Positions 46,903-54,694 of a stretch of DNA of 64,000 nt are shown here, in pieces; the first letter of the stretch is position 1; each line of letters begins with the position of its first letter. This DNA comes from Clostridia bacterium (GTDB taxonomy: Bacteria > Bacillota > Clostridia > Christensenellales > DTU072): assembly GCA_017504305.1 (NCBI GenBank), contig JAFVRJ010000010.1, forward strand, positions 27,193-91,192. Reading direction: 5' to 3'. A program made the translations under genes and the position numbers. The notes under the pieces are model-generated. The model was given only the letters and a program-made list of their open reading frames with translations, searched no databases and was not told the DNA's origin.

Positions 46903-47964
46903 TTATTTGTCCTCCTTATTTAAAACGTAGTTTACGAGGTCTTCGGGAGTCATAACGTTACCGCCCGTTCTGCCGTAGAAATCAACGGGTTTTAAGCCGT
47001 TAACAGCGAGTTTAACATCCTCGATCATTTGTCCCATGCTAAGCTCGGTGGTGATAAAGCTCTTTACGCAATCCTTTGCAGCAATTGCATTGATTGCTTC
47101 CGAGGGGAAGGGATATAAGGTAATGGGACGGATTAAACCGGCTTTGATACCCTTTGCACGAAGTTCGCTTACAGCGCTCTTTGCAATACGAGCAACGGTG
47201 CCATAGGCAACGAGAACTATTTCTGCATCGTCACACATAAACTCTTCGTAACGGGTTTCGTTCTTCTTGAGTTCGTCGTAACGAGCAAATAAACGATGGT
47301 TAACTTCTTCTAAAACGTCGGGTTCGATGTAAAGAGAGTTTACAATACGTCTATCCTTACCAACGCCGGTACCATCGGTTGCCCAATCCTTTTTGGGGAA
47401 ATTAGCGGGATCTTTGATGGGAGGAAGTTCAACTGCTTCCATAATTTGACCAATCATACCATCACCGAGGATCATAACGGGCATACGATAAGCATCTGCC
47501 TTATCGAAAGCATCGTACATGATGTTTACAGCCTCTTGAACGGTGTTGGGTGCATAAACGAGCATATGATAGTCGCCGTGTCCGCCACCTTTAACGGTTT
47601 GGAAGTAGTCGGATTGGGCGGGTTGTATGCCACCAAGTCCGGGACCGCCACGAACCATATTAACTATAACGCAAGGAAGTTCTGCGCCACAAATGTAGCT
47701 AATACCCTCTTGCTTAAGGCTGATGCCGGGCGAGGAAGAAGAAGTCATAGCTCTTGCACCTGCTGCTGCAGCACCGTAAACCATATTGATAGCGCTTACT
47801 TCAGATTCTGCTTGAATAAAGCAACCGCCAACTTCGGGTAAACGACGGCTTAAATACTCGGGAATTTCATTTTGAGGGGTGATGGGATAACCGAAGAAAG
47901 CTCTGCAACCACCTCTAACTGCCGCTTCGGCAACGGCTTCGTTTCCTTTCATTAAAACTTTCAT
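46903..47964 (-). CDS. 2-oxoacid:ferredoxin oxidoreductase, alpha subunit (VorB/KorA type)
   Basis: The 353-residue subunit begins MKVLMKGNEAVAEAAVRGGCRAFFGYPITPQNEIPEYL and contains AESEVSAINMVYGAAAAGARAMTSSSSPGISLKQEG, the pyrimidine-binding Glu segment of the TPP site. Its close likeness to annotated VorB proteins points to branched-chain 2-oxoacids (valine, isoleucine, leucine degradation), but 2-oxoglutarate cannot be excluded by eye. Confidence 0.93.
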   Translation of the reverse strand: MKVLMKGNEAVAEAAVRGGCRAFFGYPITPQNEIPEYLSRRLPEVGGCFIQAESEVSAINMVYGAAAAGARAMTSSSSPGISLKQEGISYICGAELPCVIVNMVRGGPGLGGIQPAQSDYFQTVKGGGHGDYHMLVYAPNTVQEAVNIMYDAFDKADAYRMPVMILGDGMIGQIMEAVELPPIKDPANFPKKDWATDGTGVGKDRRIVNSLYIEPDVLEEVNHRLFARYDELKKNETRYEEFMCDDAEIVLVAYGTVARIAKSAVSELRAKGIKAGLIRPITLYPFPSEAINAIAAKDCVKSFITTELSMGQMIEDVKLAVNGLKPVDFYGRTGGNVMTPEDLVNYVLNKEDK

Positions 47965-47973
47965 AATTTCCTC

Positions 47974-48177
47974 CTATCTTTCGACGGTAATCGCAACGTC
48001 GGGGCACATAACTGCACAAGCGGTGCAACCGATGCAACCTTCACTTGCTACTTCTGCAACGAAGTAACCGGATTTGTTGGTCTCCGTCTCGGAGAGTTTA
48101 AGTACGTTTTTGGGACAAGCTCTTACACAAAGTCCACAACCTTTACAGGTATCTTTAGCAATAGTAACTTTAGCCAA
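47974..48177 (-). CDS. 4Fe-4S ferredoxin subunit of 2-oxoacid oxidoreductase (delta)
   Basis: A 67-residue ferredoxin with two 4Fe-4S cluster motifs, C-K-G-C-G-L-C-V-R-A-C-P and C-I-G-C-T-A-C-A-V-M-C-P, passes electrons from the TPP subunit to free ferredoxin. I choose the TTG at 48177 (MAKVTIAKD) because GGAG lies 9 bases upstream; the ATG at 48186 directly abuts that GGAG. An ATG at 48249 lies upstream of the predicted transcript start. First gene of the vorDABC operon. Confidence 0.88.
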   Translation of the reverse strand: MAKVTIAKDTCKGCGLCVRACPKNVLKLSETETNKSGYFVAEVASEGCIGCTACAVMCPDVAITVER

Positions 48178-48210
48178 AATTATCATCTCCAATAAAATTT
48201 TAATGCGCCT

Positions 48211-48239
48211 ATTATAGCACATACACGCGCGCATAGCAA
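48211..48239 (-). promoter_or_regulatory. vorDABC promoter, CGCG-spacer type
   Basis: Minus strand: -35 TTGCTA (48234-48239), -10 TATAAT (48211-48216), 17-base spacer containing TGCGCGCGTG. Confidence 0.75.
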
Positions 48240-48252
48240 GAAAATGCAAAAG

Positions 48253-48272
48253 GTTTTAAAAATTTTTAAAAC
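48253..48272. promoter_or_regulatory. 20-bp perfect palindrome upstream of the vor promoter
   Basis: GTTTTAAAAA followed directly by its exact complement, 13 bases upstream of the -35 box; an activator or repressor site is possible. Between here and the first repeat copy (48273-48380) I see only two small palindromes: GTAGC/GCTAC at about 48316-48329 and GCACA/TGTGC at about 48348-48364. Confidence 0.45.
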
Positions 48273-48379
48273 AAGCGAGTAAATTAAAAAATTCCAAATA
48301 AAATTGTTGTTTTGGTAGCTATAGCTACATATTTAAGTGGTAATCAGCACAAATCGTCTGTGCAAAAAAATTTAAACCG

Positions 48380-48490
48380 ACCGTTAAGATACGGTGTATA
48401 ATAAAAAAATCCCCACCGAGGAGCGTACTCGGCGTACGTGAGTAAGATGGGGTTTATAGTTTTATAAGGTTATTCGCTAATAGTGTGTCG
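48380..48490. repeat. GTAC-hairpin element, copy R4a (left half degenerate)
   Basis: The core ccgAG-GAG-CGTAC..GTACG-TGA and outer lower arms CCCCA/TGGGG are recognisable, as is the right-hand TTCGCTAATAGTG segment. The left arm has diverged. R4a-R4c occupy most of the gene-free stretch before the NYN-domain gene. Confidence 0.65.
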
Positions 48491-48497
48491 CGCGATC

Positions 48498-48620
48498 AAA
48501 ACGCGCTAGTTTAGATGAAGAACAAGCAAAACAAAATCCCATCGACAGGAGCGTACTTGGCGTACGTGACTGAGATGGGATTTACAGTTTTGTGAAGTTA
48601 TTCGCAAATGTTGTACCGCG
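48498..48620. repeat. GTAC-hairpin element, copy R4b (tandem duplicate)
   Basis: Nearly identical to R4c over about 115 bases, at a period of 128 bp. The core is CCCATC-GA-CAG-GAG-CGTAC..GTACG-TGA-CTG-A-GATGGG. The right outer arm (TTCGCAAATGTTG) has diverged. Confidence 0.8.
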
Positions 48621-48625
48621 CGATC

Positions 48626-48748
48626 AAAACGCGCTAGTTTAGATGAAGAACAAGCAAAACAAAATCCCATCGACAGGAGCGTACTTGGCGTACGTGACTG
48701 AGATGGGATTTACAGTTTTGTGAAGTTATTCGCTAAAATAGCGTGTTT
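48626..48748. repeat. 123-bp palindromic GTAC-hairpin element, copy R4c
   Basis: Outer arms ACGCGCTAGTTTAG and CTAAAATAGCGTGT pair with few mismatches. GAA-G-AAC on the left can pair with GTT-A-TTC on the right inside the outer stem. The right end lies 3 bases from the NYN-gene stop codon. Confidence 0.85.
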
Positions 48749-48751
48749 AGA

Positions 48752-49330
48752 CTATTTACGGCGATACTTATTAAAGAGATCATTATGAGAAACGATTCTC
48801 TTTGCTTCTGCTACGTAAGCGTTCTCTTGACGTGCGGGAGCTACAACGGGCTTCGGAGCCTTCTTAACAGCGGGCTTGGTTGCGGGAGCTGCATAGCCTT
48901 CTCTTAATGCAGAGGTGGGAACAGCGATAAAGCCGGTGTAAGCATAGGTGTATTTGCCTTCGTATACGTTGATATCGTAAACGTCGATGCCCTTGCCTTT
49001 TAAGAGGTTAACAACGGGAAGAATGTCACCTTCACCAGTGATAAGACCTACTGCATCAATGCTACCAACTGCTGCGATATCAGCTGCATCGATAACTTGA
49101 CGGCAATCAAGCTTATTACGACGACGGCTTGCGCTGGGGAGAGAGGTCTCAAATCCGTTAGCGGAGATGTACTCGTTGAAGTCACGGTTACGCTTTGCTA
49201 CGTAGCTGTAGAACTTACAGGTTACAACTTCAAATTTGGATTCCAAATTCTTAACGATTTGTTTGAAGCCTGCACAGGTTACTCTCAAGCTGGCGATATC
49301 AGCAAGAATTATCATTTTGGGTTTGTTCAT
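48752..49330 (-). CDS. NYN-domain (LabA/PIN-like) protein
   Basis: The 192-residue protein has a NYN domain of the PIN-like nuclease fold: an N-terminal Asp (ILADIASLR), KLDCRQVIDAADIA with conserved acidic residues, and VGLITGEGDILPVVNLLKGKGIDV. These acidic residues would bind metal for RNA cleavage. After residue 145 comes a basic Pro/Ala/Lys linker and a short basic helix (HNDLFNKYRRK). It is the last gene after rplU-prp-rpmA-ogg; a role in RNA turnover is inference. Confidence 0.82.
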   Translation of the reverse strand: MNKPKMIILADIASLRVTCAGFKQIVKNLESKFEVVTCKFYSYVAKRNRDFNEYISANGFETSLPSASRRRNKLDCRQVIDAADIAAVGSIDAVGLITGEGDILPVVNLLKGKGIDVYDINVYEGKYTYAYTGFIAVPTSALREGYAAPATKPAVKKAPKPVVAPARQENAYVAEAKRIVSHNDLFNKYRRK

Positions 49331-49357
49331 GGTTATCCTCCGAATTAGGTTTTTTTA

Positions 49358-50194
49358 TTATTTTACGTTGTTTTCTCTATAATAATAATATAGATACTGC
49401 TGAGCGTAACCGCTCAATGAGCCAAAGTGGTTACATAATATATCTGCCTTGCGCTCCGGGCTAATAGCACTTGCGCCAAACAAATCATCGTATACGCGCT
49501 CCGTCCATACGTCAACGGGAAATACGTCGGTGCGGTGATATCCAAATAATAATATACAATCCGCGACTTTCCTTCCCACTCCCGTAAGTTGCATCAAATG
49601 CTTGCGAGCGCTCGAGGTATCCATCCCCTCAAGATCAAGCTCAAAACCGTTCGAAATGGCGTCTACCGTCTTATATAGGTAACTTGCCCTGTAGCCTGTG
49701 CCTAATCCTTTATAATAATCAATACTGCGCCCCTTAAGCTCCTCTACCGTCGGGAAGGTAAATCCTTCGTCTAACGGTTGTCCGCTTGTTGCACATAGTC
49801 TTTCGAGTATGCCTTTTATGCGCGGTATGTTATTATTGGAAGAAATAATAAAGCTTATTATCATCTCCCAAGGGTCTTGGTTGAGTATCCTAATTCCGCT
49901 ACCAAACTCGATTGCTTTTTGCATCTTCGGGAAGGTGCTTAAAAGCTCTTGTTTAATTTTAGCGTAATTATTGTCCAAATCGAAGTACTTTTTGTACAGT
50001 TTGGGTTCCTCTGTGACTATTGTAACACAGCCCTGTATATAAATCAAGCTACAAAATGATTTTTTTGAAAAAATTTTGTAGCTTGAATCGCAGTTTAGGT
50101 ACCTGAAAACCTGTCCACAATCAAAAATGTGTTTTGGGTTAAATTCAGAGGTATCTTTTATTAAGATGTTATTATTGATGATTTGATAGTCCAT
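49358..50194 (-). CDS. ogg: 8-oxoguanine DNA glycosylase/AP lyase (OGG1-like)
   Basis: The 278-residue HhH-GPD base-excision enzyme has an N-terminal OGG-type domain (FNPKHIFDCGQVFRY). Its helix-hairpin-helix motif MQLTGVGRKVADCILLFGYHRTDVFPVDVWTERV carries the catalytic Lys in GRKVADC and the catalytic Asp in FPVDVW. The N-terminal domain with CGQVFRY separates it from EndoIII/MutY; no iron-sulfur Cys cluster is present. It follows rpmA by 27 bases. Confidence 0.9.
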   Translation of the reverse strand: MDYQIINNNILIKDTSEFNPKHIFDCGQVFRYLNCDSSYKIFSKKSFCSLIYIQGCVTIVTEEPKLYKKYFDLDNNYAKIKQELLSTFPKMQKAIEFGSGIRILNQDPWEMIISFIISSNNNIPRIKGILERLCATSGQPLDEGFTFPTVEELKGRSIDYYKGLGTGYRASYLYKTVDAISNGFELDLEGMDTSSARKHLMQLTGVGRKVADCILLFGYHRTDVFPVDVWTERVYDDLFGASAISPERKADILCNHFGSLSGYAQQYLYYYYRENNVK

Positions 50195-50221
50195 TTAACT
50201 AAATGAACCGACTATACGAGA

Positions 50222-50503
50222 TTAAGCTTCTTTAGCGTATACGCTTACTTGCTTATCTCTACGACCTTTACGCTCGTAACGAACGATACCGTCGATAAGA
50301 GCAAAGAGAGTATCATCCTTACCGATACCTACGTTGTTACCGGGATGGAATTTGGTGCCTCTTTGTCTTACAAGTATATTACCAGCCAATACGAATTGAC
50401 CGTCGGAACGCTTGGGTCCCAAACGTTGCGCATGGCTATCACGTCCGTTCTTGGAGCTACCCGAACCTTTTTTGTGGGCGAATAGTTGCAGATTAATAAA
50501 CAT
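50222..50503 (-). CDS. rpmA: 50S ribosomal protein L27 with Prp-cleavable N-terminus
   Basis: 93 residues. The mature protein would start [14 protein letters not shown]; ahead of it lies MFINLQLFA, the Firmicute-type extension that the protease Prp removes after LxLQxFA. The rest ([35 protein letters not shown]) is canonical L27. It overlaps the prp gene by 11 bp, as expected for coupled expression. Confidence 0.98.
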   Translation of the reverse strand: MFINLQLFAHKKGSGSSKNGRDSHAQRLGPKRSDGQFVLAGNILVRQRGTKFHPGNNVGIGKDDTLFALIDGIVRYERKGRRDKQVSVYAKEA

Positions 50504-50813
50504 ATTTGCAGTCCTCCATTTTAATGTGGCGTTTGTACCCTGACTCTAAATCCTTAAGTGCTATATACATTGTCTCGAGTATTGCATCTGACTCGGGTGT
50601 ATAGCTACTGATTTTAAAGCTTAAGTAACCGTCGCCTATACTACTTTCCGTATCGAGCTTTAAGACTTGTTTTAGTCCCATTAGTGCCGATTGGGTTAAG
50701 ATCGAAACCCCTGCGCATACGATATCGCTACCTTCTTCAGCGTAGCCCGTATGGCCTTTTACTTCGAGCGCTACTATGTGCCCTTCTTTACGGAAAACCT
50801 TGATTTTGGTCAT
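50493..50813 (-). CDS. prp: Ribosomal-processing cysteine protease Prp
   Basis: The 106-residue protease trims L27 before ribosome assembly. The catalytic pair is visible as H21 in [10 protein letters not shown] and C33 in [10 protein letters not shown]. It sits between rplU and rpmA, the standard Firmicute order. Confidence 0.95.
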   Translation of the reverse strand: MTKIKVFRKEGHIVALEVKGHTGYAEEGSDIVCAGVSILTQSALMGLKQVLKLDTESSIGDGYLSFKISSYTPESDAILETMYIALKDLESGYKRHIKMEDCKYVY

Positions 50814-50814
50814 A

Positions 50815-51123
50815 CTAACCTACGATTTCGAGTACCTTAATCTCGCTATAAGGTTGTCTGTGACCTTGCTTTCTACGAATATTCTTTTTTGCTTTGTAGG
50901 TGAAAATGTTAAGCTTGGGGCCTTTGCCACAAGAAACAACTTCTGCTTTAGCTTTGTAAGCTTTTGCTGCCTCACCTGCAATAACTTGGCCATCCTTATT
51001 TACCATAAGAACGTCGAGCTCTACGGTAGCACCAACTTCGGTCTTCTTAAGGAGCTCAACTTTAAGTTTATCGCCCGCTTGAACCTTGTACTGCTTACCA
51101 CCACAAACGATTATTGCGTACAT
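50815..51123 (-). CDS. rplU: 50S ribosomal protein L21
   Basis: 102 residues, starting MYAIIVCGGKQYKVQAGDKLKVELL and ending GHRQPYSEIKVLEI, with the KGPKLNIFTYKAKKNIRRKQGHRQ rRNA-binding segment. First gene of rplU-prp-rpmA-ogg-NYN. GGGAGG precedes the ATG. Confidence 0.98.
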   Translation of the reverse strand: MYAIIVCGGKQYKVQAGDKLKVELLKKTEVGATVELDVLMVNKDGQVIAGEAAKAYKAKAEVVSCGKGPKLNIFTYKAKKNIRRKQGHRQPYSEIKVLEIVG

Positions 51124-51185
51124 ACGATTTACCTCCCTTTAGGAACTCGCCATCCAGGTGACGCAACTGCGTGCTTAAAAAACCT
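51124..51185 (-). promoter_or_regulatory. rplU leader, probable L21 autoregulatory RNA
   Basis: The 60-base leader contains ACGCAGTTGCGT, a hairpin, followed by a CACC..GGCGAG region before the ribosome site. Conserved L21 leaders with this position are known in Firmicutes. A -10-like TATTAT or TATCTT at about 51195-51210 lies upstream with several possible -35 boxes. Confidence 0.55.
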
Positions 51186-51287
51186 CTACTGAGCGGCTTA
51201 TAATAAGATACCACACAATCAAGTCATTTGCAAGTAAAATTAACAATATTTAAATGAAATAATATAAAAATACACTTTAGTGTAATA

Positions 51288-51319
51288 TAAAAAAGGAAGC
51301 CTCCCATCAGGAGGCTTCC
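51288..51319 (-). terminator. Terminator of the rpiB-LRR-manA-glcK operon
   Basis: Minus strand GGAAGCCTCC/GGAGGCTTCC perfect 10-bp stem, 5-base loop, T-tract at 51288-51294. Confidence 0.93.
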
Positions 51320-51333
51320 AAAAGTGTTTAGGA

Positions 51334-52278
51334 TTATAAGCAAAGTGCTACTGCGCCAAGCATACCCGCGTCGTTTTTAAGTTCTGCCTTGCGTACTGCG
51401 ACTTTAGGATTACGATGTCCGCCGTAGCTATAGCGATTTACACGGCGTTGGATGCGTTCCATAAGGTAATCGCCTTCGTTTGAGATACCGCCACCGATAA
51501 GAACACAATCAGGTCTAAAGAGGTTTACAAGGCTTATAATTCCCTCTGCAACGTAACGGATATATGTATTGACAACCGCTTTACCGGTTGCATCGTCTGC
51601 ATGAGCAGCAAGGAAGGCCGTTCTACCACTTACCTTACCCTCTTCTTCTGCGAATTTAACGAGCAAGCTATCGGGGTGCTTTTCAATTGCTCTACGGGTT
51701 TGACGGATCAAAGCGGTAGCGGATGCATATGCTTCCCAACAACCACGTTTACCGCAACTACAAGGCTCGCCACCGATACGGATACCGATGTGACCGCCCT
51801 CTGCGCCTGCGCCGACCTTGCCTTCAAGGAGTTTGCCGTCGACGATAATGCCCGTTCCGATACCGGTACCGAGCGTAATTACTATAACGTCGTTACAATT
51901 CTTGCCGGCGCCAAAACGAGCTTCACCAAGAGCTGCTACGTTGGCATCGTTACCGATAAAAGTGGGAACGTCAAAGTGCTTGCGGAACTCCTTAACGATC
52001 GGAACCTTTTCAAAATTGATGTTGTTGGAGTAGGTGATAACTCCCTTTTGGGAGTTAATAGTACCGGGAATGCCCATACCTACTGCTTGTACGTCGTTTA
52101 TAGTAAGACCCTTTTCGGCGATTATTGAATAGCATAGATCTGCTATATCTTTAACGATTACCGAGTAATGTGCATCTGCTTGAGTTACTACGGTCTTTTT
52201 TACGTACACGGTGCCGTTTTCATCTACAAGACCACCTTTAATGCTCATACCACCAATATCAATGCCAATATAATACAT
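51334..52278 (-). CDS. glcK: ROK-family glucokinase
   Basis: The 314-residue sugar kinase has the ATP-binding IGIDIGGMSIKGGLVDENG at the N-terminus, GNDANVAALGEARFGAG with the catalytic Asp, and the ROK zinc motif C-S-C-G-K-R-G-C-W-E. It lacks an N-terminal DNA-binding domain, so it is an enzyme, not a NagC/XylR-type repressor. Glucose is the likely substrate given manA next to it, though other hexoses are possible. Confidence 0.9.
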   Translation of the reverse strand: MYYIGIDIGGMSIKGGLVDENGTVYVKKTVVTQADAHYSVIVKDIADLCYSIIAEKGLTINDVQAVGMGIPGTINSQKGVITYSNNINFEKVPIVKEFRKHFDVPTFIGNDANVAALGEARFGAGKNCNDVIVITLGTGIGTGIIVDGKLLEGKVGAGAEGGHIGIRIGGEPCSCGKRGCWEAYASATALIRQTRRAIEKHPDSLLVKFAEEEGKVSGRTAFLAAHADDATGKAVVNTYIRYVAEGIISLVNLFRPDCVLIGGGISNEGDYLMERIQRRVNRYSYGGHRNPKVAVRKAELKNDAGMLGAVALCL

Positions 52279-52288
52279 AGTTTTCTCC

Positions 52289-53245
52289 TTAAATGTTCGT
52301 AACTACTATAGTGAGGTTTTGCGCCTTAATTTTTGCCATATAGTATGCAGGGATAAACCAAGTTTCGCCCTTTTGTATCTTTTCGCCACCTTCGAATTCG
52401 CCTTCGCCGTCAGCAACGGTAAAGGTTACGAAGCTCTCCTCGTTATAAATAAGGTATTCTCCGTTGGAAATCTTAACTTCCTTGGTTGTAAAGTATGCGT
52501 TTTTTGTCAAGATCCTGATACTCGAGCCGTTTTCAAGCACTTTGGGAAGTGCAATTTCGGGAAGCTCGCTCTTTTTAAGATTCATAACGTCCAAAGCCTC
52601 GCGGATATGGAGCTTACGAGCGTTGCCGGCCTTATCTTTACGACCATAGTCGTATACGCGATAAGTTATATCGGAGCTTTGTTGTACTTCGATAACGGTT
52701 ACGCCCTTTTGAAGTGCGTGAACGGTACCTGCCGGGACAAAGAAGTAATCGCCTTTTTTAACGGGACAACGGTTAAGACACTCGGTAATCGTGCCGTTAA
52801 CTATTGCGTCGATAGCCTCTTCTTTAGTCAAATCGCGGTTGAATCCGTAGTAAATAGCAGCCCCTTCTTCCGCATCGGCGATATACCAAACCTCGTTTTT
52901 GCCAAGCTGACCGCCCTCGCGAGCCATAGCGTAAGCATCGTCAGGGTGAACTTGAATAGATAAATCTGCAGATGCATCGAGTAGCTTTACAAGGATGGGG
53001 AATTTGGAGTGATCGTTTACTTTGTCACCAAAGAACTCCGGATAGTTGTGTTGGAGTTGTTCGAGTGTGTAATCGTAAAACGCAGGGTCGTCGACGATAG
53101 AGTTACTGTCGGTATACATTGAAAGTTCCCAACATTCCGCTATTGTTTCGGTGTCTGACTCTTTACCCCAAAACTCTTTGAGTTTTGTTCCGCCCCAAAT
53201 ATAAGAGCGAACTGCCGGTTTAAGTTTTAACGGTCTTAATTTCAT
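52289..53245 (-). CDS. manA: Mannose-6-phosphate isomerase, class I
   Basis: The 318-residue zinc isomerase interconverts mannose-6-P and fructose-6-P. It shows RSYIWGGTKLKEF, KLLDASADLSIQVHPDDAYA (Q-V-H-P-D metal site), KNEVWYIADAEEGA (Glu), and GTVHALQKGVTVIEVQQSSDITYRVYDYGR. The length matches the short Firmicute ManA form. It starts 9 bases after the LRR lipoprotein gene. Confidence 0.95.
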   Translation of the reverse strand: MKLRPLKLKPAVRSYIWGGTKLKEFWGKESDTETIAECWELSMYTDSNSIVDDPAFYDYTLEQLQHNYPEFFGDKVNDHSKFPILVKLLDASADLSIQVHPDDAYAMAREGGQLGKNEVWYIADAEEGAAIYYGFNRDLTKEEAIDAIVNGTITECLNRCPVKKGDYFFVPAGTVHALQKGVTVIEVQQSSDITYRVYDYGRKDKAGNARKLHIREALDVMNLKKSELPEIALPKVLENGSSIRILTKNAYFTTKEVKISNGEYLIYNEESFVTFTVADGEGEFEGGEKIQKGETWFIPAYYMAKIKAQNLTIVVTNI

Positions 53246-53254
53246 AACGATCTC

Positions 53255-54670
53255 CTATTGTTGAGTTATATTCCACTCGGTGTAGCCAGCGCGGTCGCTT
53301 GTTACGACCTCAAAGAAAGCTACGAGATAATGACTGGATGCTTCGATACCCTCAATAACGTAAACGGTTGTCGCCCACTCTAAAAGATGACCTGCATCAA
53401 CTTTAAGCGCGCAAAGCTTCAATACGTCGTCGGAATCGATGGTTACCGTTTTTAGCGAAGTACATCTTGCAAAGCAAGTGTTGCTGATATCGTTAACGGA
53501 CATTTTGATTTTAATGCTTTCCAAAGCACTGCACTCAAAGAACAAATAATCGCTCAAGAAGGTTACGCCCATGGGGATATCGATATTTTTAAGGCTCTTG
53601 ATCCCTCTAAAAGCACCCTCTTCGATTGCGGTTACGCTGTCCGGAATAAATATCGTGGTAAGGTCTGCATTATCGATGTAAGCAAAGCTCTCTTTACCGA
53701 GCGTTGCTATATACGCAGGAATCTCGGTTTGACAAGTACCAACAAGAAGCTTATCGGTTGCAATTTCGATAAGCGCGTTACCTTCGGAACTGTATTTAGC
53801 GTTTTCGGAATCTACAGTAATGGTTTGGAGCTTGCTCATTGCGTTAAAAGCAAGGTCGCCGATGCAAGTAACGCTCGCAGGGATGGTTACTGCAGTAATA
53901 ATATCGTTACCGTAAAAAGCCTTTTCAGCAACAGCTATAGTATCGTTTCTCAAGGTTACGGTTGCCGTTTGCTCCTCACCTTGAATATAAGAATACGCTA
54001 CTTTTCCTACGTAAATAACCCCTTTATCGGTCAAATTACGGTACCAACCGCACTCAAAAGCATTTTCCCCTACGACTTTGATGGAAGAAGGAATATTAAG
54101 GCTAACTAAATCAATACATCCTTCAAAAGCGGAGGCACCTACTTCCTCAAGAGTTTCTGGAAGTGTTATCGTATGCAAATATTCGCATTGGTAAAAGGCT
54201 TTTTCGCCTATCTTTTGGAGTGATGAGCTTGTCGTTAAATTAACTTTTTTGAGGGAAATACAAAGCGAAAACGCTCTTTCGCTCAAATACGTCAAGGTGT
54301 CGGGAAGGTTAACTTCCTCAATTTGAGTATTGCGGAAAACTTCGGTACCGATACCCACTACAGGCTTATCGTTATAAAGCGCGGGTATGGTTATGATTTT
54401 TTCATCGGTGATTACTTTAATAAGTTCGTAAGCCGTGCCGTCTTCTACGAGAGAATAGGTATATTCCGGCGTGGTAACCTCCTCATCCTCCGAATCGCCG
54501 TCGTTATCACCGTCGGTGTTACCGCCGTTTTGGGTATCGTCGCCGGTTGTTACGTCAGAACCATCATCCGTGGAGCCGTCACCATTTTGAGTACCGCCAC
54601 AAGCGGCAAGTACGGTTATAAAGCTCGCCAAAAGCATGATTACGATTAAAAACTTAAGAAATTTCTTCAT
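53255..54670 (-). CDS. BspA-like LRR lipoprotein within the sugar-phosphate operon
   Basis: The 471-residue lipoprotein (L-A-A-C24) has an Asp/Gly/Thr-rich linker (about 25-65), then roughly eight to ten BspA-type LRRs such as IGTEVFRNTQIEEVNLPDTLTYLSERAFSLC. I start at 54670 because GGAG lies 6 bases upstream. Its position between rpiB (24 bases) and manA (9 bases) is unexpected for an adhesin-type protein and suggests co-expression with sugar metabolism. Confidence 0.9.
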   Translation of the reverse strand: MKKFLKFLIVIMLLASFITVLAACGGTQNGDGSTDDGSDVTTGDDTQNGGNTDGDNDGDSEDEEVTTPEYTYSLVEDGTAYELIKVITDEKIITIPALYNDKPVVGIGTEVFRNTQIEEVNLPDTLTYLSERAFSLCISLKKVNLTTSSSLQKIGEKAFYQCEYLHTITLPETLEEVGASAFEGCIDLVSLNIPSSIKVVGENAFECGWYRNLTDKGVIYVGKVAYSYIQGEEQTATVTLRNDTIAVAEKAFYGNDIITAVTIPASVTCIGDLAFNAMSKLQTITVDSENAKYSSEGNALIEIATDKLLVGTCQTEIPAYIATLGKESFAYIDNADLTTIFIPDSVTAIEEGAFRGIKSLKNIDIPMGVTFLSDYLFFECSALESIKIKMSVNDISNTCFARCTSLKTVTIDSDDVLKLCALKVDAGHLLEWATTVYVIEGIEASSHYLVAFFEVVTSDRAGYTEWNITQQ

Positions 54671-54694
54671 GTTTATCTCCGTATTCAATCCCTA

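Noticed and set aside
29178..48748. Integron attC sites, suggested by roughly 120-bp imperfect palindromes right after stop codons
   Set aside because: No GTTRRRY/RYYYAAC core boxes at the ends, copies occur in tandem without cassettes between, and no integrase is present.
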